From Vibrio tasmaniensis 1F-187 (lineage in GTDB: Bacteria > Pseudomonadota > Gammaproteobacteria > Enterobacterales > Vibrionaceae), in assembly GCF_000272405.2 (NCBI RefSeq), contig NZ_AJZM02000231.1, forward strand, positions 1-16,191: a DNA stretch of 16,191 nt, given 5' to 3'. The position numbers were made by a program, and so were the translations under genes. Below the pieces are notes generated by a model. The model was not told the origin of the DNA and ran no database searches. It saw nothing but the letters and a program-made list of their open reading frames with translations. Within the stretch, counting starts at the first letter, position 1; every line of letters begins with the position of its first letter. Positions 1 through 6,787 of the stretch are shown piece by piece.

Positions 1-803
1 GCCGTTACACTGCCGTATTGTCTGTCGAATGCAGGGCGCAATTTAGCGTAACCTTCAACCGTCGAGTCGTGGCGAATGTTGTTGTCTTCTGCTAGGTACT
101 TTTTATAAGGCGCGGGGAATGCCGTCATCACTTCGTCTTTAATCTTGCCTTCTTTCCATGCTTGAGAAGCCAAAGAGTGAGAACGGTGAGCAAGTGCATC
201 TTGAGCTTCGCGAGTAATACCATGTGTCTTAGCCATCTGCTCAGCAGTTTGTCCCATAGACAAACCTGTCGAGTATTCTGCGACTGCTGGTGGTACTGGC
301 ATCAAATCTTTGACTGAAAATGTTTTAAGAATCTTCAGTTTTTGACCTATGGTTTTCGTTTTACTCAGTGCTAATAAGTTCGCCGCTAACTTTTTCGAAA
401 CACCGATTGGCAATACAGAAGAAGAATCCGCGCCGCCCGCAATACCAACATCAATCGTGCCAGCCATAATGCTCTCGGTCACGTTGACTGCAGCTTGGAA
501 GCTAGTCGCACATGCTCGCGTCACACTGTAGGCATCAGTATTAATGTCCATGCCTGTACCCAGCACGATTTCACGTGCAATGTTCGGTGCTTCTGGCATT
601 TGCACTACTTGCCCGAACACGACTTGTTCGATAAGCGCAGGATCGACATCAGTTCTTGCAAGCATTTCGCTCACCACCATTTTGCCTAGGTCAACCGCAG
701 GCACTTGGCTAAATTCTGTGCTCTGACGAGCGAATGGGGTTCGTAGTCCAGCGACAACGGCAACACGTTCTCCAGAACGCGTTTTGACTTCCTGTTTGCC
801 CAT
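1..803 (-). CDS. fadI: 3-ketoacyl-CoA thiolase FadI (alpha... beta-oxidation, anaerobic-type complex), 3' end cut by window edge
   Basis: Thiolase that cleaves 3-ketoacyl-CoA with CoA to give acetyl-CoA and a shortened acyl-CoA; FadI works in a cytoplasmic complex with FadJ. The first 267 codons are visible, starting [20 protein letters not shown], and align closely over their whole length with remembered E. coli FadI. The nucleophilic cysteine lies in [10 protein letters not shown] (Cys98, codon at 510-512), and the motif [16 protein letters not shown] follows. The ATG at 801-803 is preceded by AAGGAGA, which fixes the start. The gene runs off the left edge, so the C-terminal His and Cys catalytic motifs and any downstream fadJ are outside the window. 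A FadR-like operator and a promoter lie directly upstream, so repression by FadR relieved by long-chain acyl-CoA is likely. No frameshift was seen. Confidence 0.96.
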   Translation of the reverse strand, partial: MGKQEVKTRSGERVAVVAGLRTPFARQSTEFSQVPAVDLGKMVVSEMLARTDVDPALIEQVVFGQVVQMPEAPNIAREIVLGTGMDINTDAYSVTRACATSFQAAVNVTESIMAGTIDVGIAGGADSSSVLPIGVSKKLAANLLALSKTKTIGQKLKILKTFSVKDLMPVPPAVAEYSTGLSMGQTAEQMAKTHGITREAQDALAHRSHSLASQAWKEGKIKDEVMTAFPAPYKKYLAEDNNIRHDSTVEGYAKLRPAFDRQYGSVT

Positions 804-820
804 GGTTTCTCCTTAAGGTT

Positions 821-837
821 AAGAGGTCTGACCTGAA
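821..837 (-). promoter_or_regulatory. FadR-like operator at the fadI start site
   Basis: On the minus strand the sequence is TTCAGGTCAGACCTCTT, with the perfect dyad GGTCnGACC (825-833) that forms the core of the E. coli FadR consensus AACTGGTCnGACCAGTT. It lies immediately downstream of a candidate -10 box (840-845) and covers the expected transcription start, the classic position for repression. FadR regulation of fad genes is established in enterobacteria and Vibrio; binding here is inferred. Confidence 0.8.
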
Positions 838-839
838 TC

Positions 840-867
840 ATTGTAAACAAGTTGTTAATTAAATCAA
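840..867 (-). promoter_or_regulatory. fadI sigma70 promoter (-35 TTGATT, 16 nt, -10 TACAAT)
   Basis: Read on the minus strand, TTGATT (867-862) and TACAAT (845-840) are separated by 16 nt. TACAAT matches 5 of 6 consensus bases and TTGATT 4 of 6. The predicted start falls at about 833-835, inside the FadR-like dyad, which leaves a leader of about 30 nt before the fadI Shine-Dalgarno. The leftward small-RNA terminator at 1022-1049 lies upstream, so fadI needs its own promoter, which agrees with this assignment. Confidence 0.6.
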
Positions 868-1021
868 ACAGGCGTTTAAATAAACGTGATACGAGTATCC
901 CACTGCTTGAAAATCTAACTGAACATTCAGGCGAACCTTTTTGAGGGAAAGGTTGTCGTAAGATACTAAACTATTGCAAGCAAAGCTGTTATCGCTATGT
1001 AAGGAATGGTTTTCTTGAGGC

Positions 1022-1049
1022 AAAAAAAAACCACACAAAACTGTGTGGT
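1022..1049 (-). terminator. Strong intrinsic terminator of the candidate small RNA
   Basis: On the minus strand, ACCACACA (1049-1042) pairs with TGTGTGGT (1037-1030) around a GTTT loop, followed by nine consecutive T residues (1030-1022). The orientation is leftward. No protein gene on this strand ends nearby, which is the main reason to infer an RNA gene upstream of it. Confidence 0.88.
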
Positions 1050-1185
1050 CGGAATGTATATAAAGCAATTAACTTAACGCCAATTGAAATAATCAGTTTC
1101 CTGATTAGGAGAAAGTAAAGTCAGCCTTCAAAAGGAAGTGTCGTCTTGCTCAACATGCTAGCCACGAATGACTAACTAGACGACA
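1022..1185 (-). ncRNA. Candidate small regulatory RNA, about 160 nt, divergent from the ECF sigma gene
   Basis: No protein is evident here, but the minus strand has the layout of an independent small RNA. A -10 box TATAGT (1197-1192) predicts a start near 1185, where an 8-bp stem begins: TGTCGTCT (1185-1178) with AGACGACA (1146-1139). A CTTC/GAAG mini-hairpin follows (1138-1126). Next come a single-stranded pyrimidine-rich stretch CTTTACTTTCTCCT (1120-1107) and a perfect 6-bp hairpin AATCAG-GAAA-CTGATT with a GNRA-type tetraloop (1106-1091). It ends in an 8-bp stem plus nine T residues. The TTTCTCCT element is complementary to the fadI ribosome-binding region. I do not recognise a named sRNA family. 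The -35 region is poor, so an activator may be needed. The rest of the fadI-to-sigma intergenic stretch (846-1021, 1198-1347) holds only the promoters and small dyads listed separately. Confidence 0.68.
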
Positions 1186-1304
1186 AGGTGTACTATAGCG
1201 TTTTCGAGGGCTTAAATTTTGAAGTAGATCAATTTTAATGTGATTTTACGACTTCCTGCCGACGTTAGCCCTAAAAACGAAACAGCATATGTAACGAAGC
1301 ACAA

Positions 1305-1325
1305 CGTATAGAAGACAGCTATACG
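1305..1325. repeat. Perfect 7-bp inverted repeat in the ECF sigma gene leader
   Basis: CGTATAG (1305-1311) and CTATACG (1319-1325) flank a 7-nt spacer, ending 12 nt before the Shine-Dalgarno of the sigma gene. It could form a leader hairpin or serve as an operator. No known regulator consensus was recognised. Confidence 0.5.
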
Positions 1326-1347
1326 CAGAGCAATTATGGAGGCTCGT

Positions 1348-1911
1348 GTGTCAATAATAAAAATGTTTGGAAAGAAAACAGCCAAGCGTCCGGTCAACTC
1401 TGATATGGACAAACAAAGAAAATACGAAGCACTCGTGCGCGCCTATCATCGTGACCTCTTTCGCTATGCCTATTGGCTATGCAAAGACAAAAGCATTGCC
1501 GAAGATTTAGTTCAAGAAACTTGCCTTCGTGCATGGAAGTCACTCGATAGCCTACAAGATGAAAAAGCCGCAAAGTCATGGCTGATTACTATCTTGCGCC
1601 GCGAGAATGCTCGACGTTTTGAACGCAAACAATTTGATCTGGTTGATATCGACGATCATGGTAACGATGCTAGCATCAGTGATGACCCACATCATCAACA
1701 CCAATGGTTGCAAGCGCAGATCATGAAACTTGAAATCGAATACCGTGAACCCCTCTTCTTACAAGTGATTGGTGGTTTTAGTGGTGATGAGATCGCCGAT
1801 ATTCTCGATCTTAACAAAAATACGGTGATGACACGTTTATTCAGAGCTCGAAATCAGTTGAAAGAGATGCTGGATACAGAAGAGGCAGAGAGGGGGCAAC
1901 ATAATGGATGA
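1348..1911 (+). CDS. ECF-family RNA polymerase sigma factor
   Basis: An extracytoplasmic-function sigma factor of 187 residues that would direct RNA polymerase to a small stress or envelope regulon. Sigma region 2 spans about residues 26-92, with the typical stretch SIAEDLVQETCLRAWKSL. A His/Asp-rich linker (about 96-120) leads to sigma region 4 (about 127-175), which has the helix-turn-helix FSGDEIADILDLNKNTVMTRLFRAR. Regions 1 and 3 are absent, as expected for the family. I chose the GTG at 1348 because GGAGG (1338-1342) sits 5 nt before it; an in-frame ATG at 1336 would overlap that Shine-Dalgarno. The stop overlaps the next gene by 8 nt, so the two are translationally coupled, the usual sigma/anti-sigma layout. 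The promoter it recognises cannot be read from this window. Confidence 0.9.
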   Translation: MSIIKMFGKKTAKRPVNSDMDKQRKYEALVRAYHRDLFRYAYWLCKDKSIAEDLVQETCLRAWKSLDSLQDEKAAKSWLITILRRENARRFERKQFDLVDIDDHGNDASISDDPHHQHQWLQAQIMKLEIEYREPLFLQVIGGFSGDEIADILDLNKNTVMTRLFRARNQLKEMLDTEEAERGQHNG

Positions 1912-2632
1912 TTTGGAATTTCGTCGTCGTGTATTGTCGGAACCTAAGCAACGTACACAAGACATTATTGATGCAGCAGCGAATAGTGAAGCCAATAGTA
2001 ATTTCTTAGACGATGTACTATCACTTGATAAGCAAATCCATTCAGCATTGAATGTGGATGTGCCAGACGATCTGGCAGATCGTATCCTATTCAATCAGAC
2101 CTCAAGCGAAGAGAGCAAAGTAGTAAGGCCTACGTTTGCTCGACGAGCGATGGCAATGGCTGCTTCTGTGGCATTCGTTGCAGGTTTATTGGTTGGTCAA
2201 GTCAACTGGAGCAACGCGTTGGTATCTCCAGCTCAAGCAAGCTTGGCGGATACTGCAATGAAACATGTTGTTGATGAAAAGAGCTTCGTTAGTGCACTTG
2301 ATGAAAATGTATCATCTCAACAAATCAACGCAAAAATGAACCCGTTTGCTTTTCAGTTTGATGAAGCCTTCCCTTACCACGTCTATTACCTGAACCACTG
2401 TGGTTTTGGCAAATCCAACGCAATGCACATGGTTTTCCAAGGCGAAAAAGGCAAAGTCACGCTGTTTTTAACTGGCATTCCGACTGACAAGTCTATCGAC
2501 TTTGATGAAAAAGGCATGTCAGGCTCGGTAACACCGATCGATGGCAGCAGTTTGATCCTTGTAGGGGAAGATGGCGAGGATGTATCTAAAATCGCCGAAA
2601 AGCTGACAAAAATGATCAAACCAATGAGCTAA
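1904..2632 (+). CDS. DUF3379 family membrane protein, probable anti-sigma factor
   Basis: A 242-residue protein that overlaps the ECF sigma gene by 8 nt. The N-terminal part (1-80) is polar, alpha-helical and cytoplasmic, rich in Asp/Glu/Arg (MDDLEFRRRVLSEPKQR). One membrane segment covers about residues 82-100 (MAMAASVAFVAGLLVGQV). The remaining 140 residues would be periplasmic and include a His/Cys cluster LNHCGFGKSNAMHM (His165, Cys166, His175). This topology and the operon position fit an anti-sigma factor that holds the sigma factor at the inner membrane. The cytoplasmic part has no HxxxCxxC signature, so it is not a zinc-binding ZAS anti-sigma. The start has AGAGGGGG about 7 nt upstream. 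The DUF3379 assignment is from remembered family appearance, and the anti-sigma role is inference. Confidence 0.8.
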   Translation: MDDLEFRRRVLSEPKQRTQDIIDAAANSEANSNFLDDVLSLDKQIHSALNVDVPDDLADRILFNQTSSEESKVVRPTFARRAMAMAASVAFVAGLLVGQVNWSNALVSPAQASLADTAMKHVVDEKSFVSALDENVSSQQINAKMNPFAFQFDEAFPYHVYYLNHCGFGKSNAMHMVFQGEKGKVTLFLTGIPTDKSIDFDEKGMSGSVTPIDGSSLILVGEDGEDVSKIAEKLTKMIKPMS

Positions 2633-2657
2633 TTTGCTCTCAAAGCCCCGTAATAAA

Positions 2658-2698
2658 AGGCCCAGCAAGTATATCACTGATATTGCTGGGCTTTATTT
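2658..2698 (+). terminator. Intrinsic terminator after the sigma/DUF3379 pair
   Basis: GCCCAGCAA (2660-2668) pairs with TTGCTGGGC (2683-2691), with an extra inner TATC/GATA stem, followed by the T-rich run TTTATTTAT. It closes the two-gene operon and separates it from fadL. Confidence 0.85.
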
Positions 2699-2737
2699 AT
2701 CAATAAATCGCAAAACCATTCACCACACCAATACCTC

Positions 2738-2753
2738 TAGAGTTAAAACTCTA
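2738..2753. repeat. Inverted repeat TAGAGTT-AA-AACTCTA upstream of the first fadL
   Basis: Perfect 7-bp arms separated by AA and followed by an A-rich run. The 2-nt centre is too tight for an RNA hairpin, so a DNA operator is more plausible. No regulator is recognised. Confidence 0.4.
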
Positions 2754-2822
2754 AAAAACAGCATTTCTCTCCATTTTCGTGCCAGATAGGCGTCATTTCC
2801 ATAATTTTACCCTCAAAATTTC

Positions 2823-2839
2823 CAATGGTCGGATTTGTA
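2823..2839 (+). promoter_or_regulatory. FadR-like site in the first fadL promoter region
   Basis: The core TGGTCGGATTTGT carries GGTCnGA from the FadR consensus and resembles the degenerate TGATCGGACTTGT-type sites known at fabA/fabB in E. coli. It lies just before TATACT (2845-2850), a possible -10 box, and about 90 nt upstream of the start codon. It is weaker than the site at fadI. Confidence 0.5.
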
Positions 2840-2871
2840 TATCGTATACTTCCGAATAGGATCAGCCAACA

Positions 2872-2887
2872 TTGAGCAATTGCTCAA
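2872..2887. repeat. Perfect 16-bp palindrome in the first fadL leader
   Basis: TTGAGCAATTGCTCAA is fully self-complementary and lies 42 nt before the fadL start codon, downstream of the candidate promoter. It could bind a dimeric regulator. A short CGCC/GGCG dyad follows at about 2893-2907. Confidence 0.5.
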
Positions 2888-2929
2888 ATTAATCGCCCTG
2901 TAGAGGCGGATATATAAAGGAATAAATGA

Positions 2930-4198
2930 ATGACTACCAACAACACGCGTCTGTTTAAAAAGTCTCTTTTAGCAGTAACAATCACACTGGCATCTTCGCA
3001 AGCGATGGCAGCAGGTTTCCAACTTAACGCACAATCAGCAACCGGCATCGGCCGTGCTTTTGCTGGTGATGCAGTAATCGCAGATAACGCGTCAGTAATG
3101 GCACGTAACCCTGCAGCAATGGCACTATTTGATAAAACTGAGCTATCTCTTGGTTTTGAAAGCATCACTTCAATGATTGAAGTCAACGACGTTAACTACG
3201 TTGGTGGCAAAGTTCCGGTAAATAATACTGATGATGTAGGTGACACATCAATCGCGCCTAACATCCACCTTATCGTTCCAGTAAATGATAAATTTGCTTG
3301 GGGTATCAATGCCTACTCAAACTTCGGTACTAAAACAGAGTTTGACGACAACTACCCGGCAGCTGAATACGGTGGCTTAACGGATGTTAAGAGCGTCAAC
3401 TTTGGTCTTGCAGGTTCTTACCGACTAGACGACCAATGGAGCTTCGGTGCAGGTTTAGACCTTATTTATGGTCAAGGTACGATGAAACGTACCGCTGGTG
3501 CTGGTTTTGGTAAAGGAAATCCATCTAAGGGAATTCCACCGGCAGGCACCTCTTTATTAAACGTCGACAAAGCTGATGGTTGGGCTGTTGGCTTTAATGT
3601 TGGTACCGTTTACGAATTAGATGAAAACAACCGTTTTGGTCTAGCGTACCGTTATAGCCCTGAAATCACCGCTAAAGATGACAAGGGCCAAGAAATCACG
3701 CTACCACTACCAGACATCGCTGAATTCTCTGGTTTCCACAAAATTGAAGATACTAAGTTCGCAGTTCACTACTCTGTACAATGGATCGGCTGGGGTGACT
3801 TCGACCAGATCGAATTTAGAAACTTAGATCTAGCAACATCACCAGTTGGTGGGGCAAATGGTAGCTACAATAAAGAATACAAATGGCAAGATGGTTGGCA
3901 CTACGCAATTGGTGGTACTTACTACCTAAACGATACGTGGACACTACGTACCGGTTACATGTATGACACCAGTGCGCAAGACGAACTGACATCTATCTCT
4001 GTTCCGGATTCAGACCGTCAGTGGTTCTCTGCTGGTTTCACTTACCACATTGATACCGCTTCAAACGTAGACTTCGGCTTTACATACTTGTTAGGTGACG
4101 ATGTGAAGGTTTCAGAAACCTCTTCAGGTACGCCACTAACAGCGACGACACATGCTGATGCAATCCTATTAGGTCTTCAGTACAGCCGCAGCTTCTAA
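2930..4198 (+). CDS. fadL: FadL-type long-chain fatty acid outer-membrane transporter, first copy
   Basis: Outer-membrane beta-barrel of 422 residues that admits long-chain fatty acids or related hydrophobic compounds to the periplasm. It has a Sec signal peptide (1-27, cleavage after AMA) and a mature N-terminus AGFQLNAQSATGIGRAFAGD that matches the FadL hatch domain. The family NPA motif follows (RNPAAM, Asn60). Alternating aromatic/polar strands continue to a C-terminal Phe, the usual BAM insertion signal (YSRSF). E. coli FadL is slightly longer (446). AAGGA lies about 6 nt before the ATG. A terminator follows, so the second copy is transcribed separately, and the FadR-like site upstream suggests acyl-CoA-responsive control. 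Substrate range cannot be read from sequence; some FadL homologues carry aromatic hydrocarbons. Confidence 0.93.
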   Translation: MTTNNTRLFKKSLLAVTITLASSQAMAAGFQLNAQSATGIGRAFAGDAVIADNASVMARNPAAMALFDKTELSLGFESITSMIEVNDVNYVGGKVPVNNTDDVGDTSIAPNIHLIVPVNDKFAWGINAYSNFGTKTEFDDNYPAAEYGGLTDVKSVNFGLAGSYRLDDQWSFGAGLDLIYGQGTMKRTAGAGFGKGNPSKGIPPAGTSLLNVDKADGWAVGFNVGTVYELDENNRFGLAYRYSPEITAKDDKGQEITLPLPDIAEFSGFHKIEDTKFAVHYSVQWIGWGDFDQIEFRNLDLATSPVGGANGSYNKEYKWQDGWHYAIGGTYYLNDTWTLRTGYMYDTSAQDELTSISVPDSDRQWFSAGFTYHIDTASNVDFGFTYLLGDDVKVSETSSGTPLTATTHADAILLGLQYSRSF

Positions 4199-4220
4199 TA
4201 TAAAATTAGCTATAACCCCA

Positions 4221-4248
4221 AAGGGTCGCATTATGCGACCCTTTTTTG
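4221..4248 (+). terminator. Intrinsic terminator after the first fadL
   Basis: GGGTCGCA (4223-4230) and TGCGACCC (4234-4241) form an 8-bp stem with a 3-nt loop, followed by six T residues. Beyond it, 4249-4494 contains a CTGTAGC/GCTACAG inverted repeat (4289-4295 and 4314-4320) but no convincing promoter boxes or FadR-like site. Confidence 0.92.
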
Positions 4249-4494
4249 TTTTCCTAAACCACTGACCAACCTAAATTTAAGCTTACAACTGTAGCCTGCA
4301 GAGCAAATATACAGCTACAGGTGTACGCTCAAACCTCGCAACACAGCCGAAACATTTAGATGATTTCTCTAATAATTAAACACATTTGCTCATTTAATCC
4401 CTAAAACACTGTTTTATTCGAATTTCATTTTTAAAGTAATAACTCTAAAAGTAGAATCACGCCACTAAATACTTATGATTCAGTGAACATAATA

Positions 4495-5769
4495 ATGAAA
4501 ATGAATAAAACTCTTCTATCTTCTGCAGTGGCAGTTGGATTACTTTCGACTTCTACCGTAACTAACGCGGCAGGTTTTCAACTAGCAGAATACTCAGCAA
4601 CAGGTTTAGGCCGCGCTTACGCTGGTGAAGCAGCAATGGCTGACGGTGCAGACGCGCAATGGCGTAACCCTGCTATGCTGACTTACCTAGAAGGCACACA
4701 GGTTTCTGTGGGTGGTATCTACGTTGACCCAAATATTGATATTGAAGGGACTTCTACAACTCCTCGCGGAAAAACAACATCTAACTCTAGTGACTTCGCG
4801 CACAGTGCTTTTATTCCAAATTTTTATGCTTCTCATAAGTACAATGACAAATTTGCGTTGGGTTTTGCTGCAGGCACAAACTACGGTATGGCAACGGACC
4901 TGGGTAAAGACTTTGGTGGTGCAAACCATGGTAACGAAGCAAGTGTGACTACTATGGAGCTGAACTTGAACGCTGCATACCAGGTACTAGAGAGTGTTTC
5001 TATTGGTGGTGGCGTACGTTACATCATGGCTGAAGGTAGCTTTGGTGCAGTATCAACTAAAAACTCTCTTATTCCAGTGAAGTCTGGTACCTCTTTGAAA
5101 TACATGGAAGGTGATGACACGGCATGGGGTTGGCAAGTTGGTACCGCTTGGGACATTAATGAAGACAACCGCCTTGGCTTTACCTACAAATCAGAAGTTG
5201 ACCTGACTTTAGAAGGCTATGCAAAAGGCTTTGGTTTCAACCCAACAAAACCAGAAGCACACAAAAGTGGTTCAATGGACCTCGCTCTTCCGGCAACAGC
5301 TGAACTTGCTAGCTTCCACCAGCTGACAGACACTGTAGCGGTTCACGCAAGTATTAACTGGACGAACTGGAGCAGCTTTAAAGAGCTTGTTGCTGATTTC
5401 CCTGGCGAAAAAAGCGTAGAGATCAAGCAAGAGAACTGGGAAGACAACTACCGTTTTGCAATCGGTACTACTTACCAAATGACCTCTAAACTAGCACTGC
5501 GTTCTGGTATTGCCTACGATACTTCAGCGGTAAGCGAAGAGCACCGTACTGCGACGATCCCAGAAACAGACCGCACTTGGTTAAGTATCGGTGCGGGCTA
5601 CCAATGGTCTGAACAGCTAACTCTGGATGCAGGCTTCACTTACATTCTAGCGAAAGACGCGAAAATGCATGAAAAAGATCCAAAAGCAGATTACTTTGGT
5701 GGTAGCTTCGAAGGCGAAGTGACAGGCAGCATCTGGTTAGTCGGTATCCAAGCTAACTACCGCTTCTAG
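4495..5769 (+). CDS. fadL: FadL-type long-chain fatty acid outer-membrane transporter, second copy
   Basis: A second FadL-family barrel of 424 residues directly downstream of the first, clearly paralogous but well diverged. The signal peptide spans residues 1-25 (cleavage TNA, mature AGFQLAEYSATGLGRAYAGE). The NPA motif is in WRNPAML (Asn58), and the chain ends in ANYRF with a terminal Phe. A conserved later block, the sequence around TIPETDRTWLSIGAGYQW, matches the first copy's SVPDSDRQWFSAGFTY. I took the ATG at 4495. A GTG at 4483 and an ATG at 4501 are in frame, and no start has a good Shine-Dalgarno, so the N-terminus is uncertain by a few residues without affecting the signal peptide. 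It may have a different substrate preference from its neighbour. Confidence 0.92.
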   Translation: MKMNKTLLSSAVAVGLLSTSTVTNAAGFQLAEYSATGLGRAYAGEAAMADGADAQWRNPAMLTYLEGTQVSVGGIYVDPNIDIEGTSTTPRGKTTSNSSDFAHSAFIPNFYASHKYNDKFALGFAAGTNYGMATDLGKDFGGANHGNEASVTTMELNLNAAYQVLESVSIGGGVRYIMAEGSFGAVSTKNSLIPVKSGTSLKYMEGDDTAWGWQVGTAWDINEDNRLGFTYKSEVDLTLEGYAKGFGFNPTKPEAHKSGSMDLALPATAELASFHQLTDTVAVHASINWTNWSSFKELVADFPGEKSVEIKQENWEDNYRFAIGTTYQMTSKLALRSGIAYDTSAVSEEHRTATIPETDRTWLSIGAGYQWSEQLTLDAGFTYILAKDAKMHEKDPKADYFGGSFEGEVTGSIWLVGIQANYRF

Positions 5770-5822
5770 ACTAGTTACCTAATTATCTACTTACCGAAAG
5801 GTAGAAAAGTAGAAAACATTAA

Positions 5823-5857
5823 AAAGGCTCGATGTTGAATTAACATCGAGCCTTTCT
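5823..5857. terminator. Bidirectional terminator between the second fadL and mlaA
   Basis: GGCTCGATGTT (5826-5836) pairs with AACATCGAGCC (5842-5852). T-rich sequence follows on the plus strand and TTTTTAA on the minus strand. It therefore serves both convergent genes, with the better T-tract for mlaA. Confidence 0.9.
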
Positions 5858-5883
5858 CTTATCTGCTTATCTAAGCTTTGTAT

Positions 5884-6669
5884 TTAGTAATCTTCGAGAT
5901 ACTCATCAATGAAATCTTCCTCCTCAAGATCAACCTCTTCTGGCTCGATCTCAGCTTTAAAATCTTGACGTTGGATGTAAATATCACGAGTCAAAGCATA
6001 TGGATCTGGAGAGTCATCTAATAAGGCTTCTTGCGAGGCCAACTGAGCACGTGTTTCCATACCTTCAAAGGCCCACTTCCCTAACTTTGCCCAAAAGGTA
6101 AACAGAGACAAAGGTACATATAAGCTATCCACTTGCTCTGTTACTTGTCGGGTCGTCACAGGGCCATATCCCGGCAGCATAAAATACGGTCCATTCCCTA
6201 CCCCATAATGACCAATCGCATCAGAAAACGACTTTTCGTCATATTTGGTGATCCCCGCTTCGCTAGCAATATCAATCAGACCAAGAAGACCAAAGGTAGA
6301 GTTAATCCAAAAACGATTGAAATGATCGAGCGCTTTCCCACCATTACCCATAATGAGATTATTGAGCATACTTGATGGCTCATCTAAGTTGGCTAAAAAA
6401 TTGGAAATACCAGAGCGAATTGGTACAGGGGTATAGTCAACATAGGCAAGAGAAACAGGTCGAACCAAATAAGGGTCGAGATACTCGTAGTTGATATCCC
6501 ACATCGCTCGGTTGAAACCTTCAAAAGGGTCGTTCGGATGGGACTCTTCTACATATTCAGAGGTTTCGAGGTTATCACCGCCATTGCTTTCATCTGGTAC
6601 GCTCGAACAACCTACCGTTAAGCTTGCGATGAAGAGTAAACTCGAAAGTCTTAAAACACTGATAGACAT
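5884..6669 (-). CDS. mlaA: MlaA/VacJ outer-membrane phospholipid-removal lipoprotein
   Basis: Lipoprotein component of the Mla system. MlaA sits in the outer membrane with a porin, takes mislocalised phospholipid from the outer leaflet and hands it to MlaC. The protein has 261 residues. A lipoprotein signal ends in SLTVGC (Cys21 lipidated). The family core includes DPFEGFNRAMW, SNFLANLDEP, GKALDHFNRFWINSTFGLLG and YGVGNGPYFMLPGYGPVTTR. The C-terminal tail is unusually acidic (EEVDLEEEDFIDEYLEDY). I chose the ATG at 6667-6669 because AAAAGGTGAT lies directly before it and the signal peptide starts properly there; an in-frame upstream start at 6708 falls inside a terminator stem. The other mla genes are not in the window, as is common. 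Confidence 0.93.
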   Translation of the reverse strand: MSISVLRLSSLLFIASLTVGCSSVPDESNGGDNLETSEYVEESHPNDPFEGFNRAMWDINYEYLDPYLVRPVSLAYVDYTPVPIRSGISNFLANLDEPSSMLNNLIMGNGGKALDHFNRFWINSTFGLLGLIDIASEAGITKYDEKSFSDAIGHYGVGNGPYFMLPGYGPVTTRQVTEQVDSLYVPLSLFTFWAKLGKWAFEGMETRAQLASQEALLDDSPDPYALTRDIYIQRQDFKAEIEPEEVDLEEEDFIDEYLEDY

Positions 6670-6693
6670 ATCACCTTTTCCATAAGGAATAAT

Positions 6694-6717
6694 AAAAAAG
6701 GCCAGCAATCGCTGGCC
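6694..6717 (-). terminator. Intrinsic terminator of the ccm operon, in front of mlaA
   Basis: On the minus strand, GGCCAGC-GATT-GCTGGCC is followed by six T residues. It ends the ccm transcript but lies only 25 nt upstream of the mlaA start codon, on the same strand. Confidence 0.9.
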
Positions 6718-6787
6718 TCAATTGGTTGCGTAAGTCTATACCGTTTTTTAATAAATCGGAATAGCTAACACCTATGCAAAGTAATGA

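Noticed and set aside
859..1068. A 69-codon open frame on the minus strand upstream of fadI
   Set aside because: It starts inside the small-RNA terminator region, has no Shine-Dalgarno, and its translation has no recognisable domain; it overlaps the fadI promoter.
1239..1254. TGTGA half-site resembling a CRP box upstream of the small-RNA promoter
   Set aside because: The second half is GACTT instead of TCACA, with no matching positions, so it is only a half-site.
4256..4275. CACTGACCAACC as a FadR site before the second fadL
   Set aside because: It keeps only the GACC half; the left half does not match the consensus.
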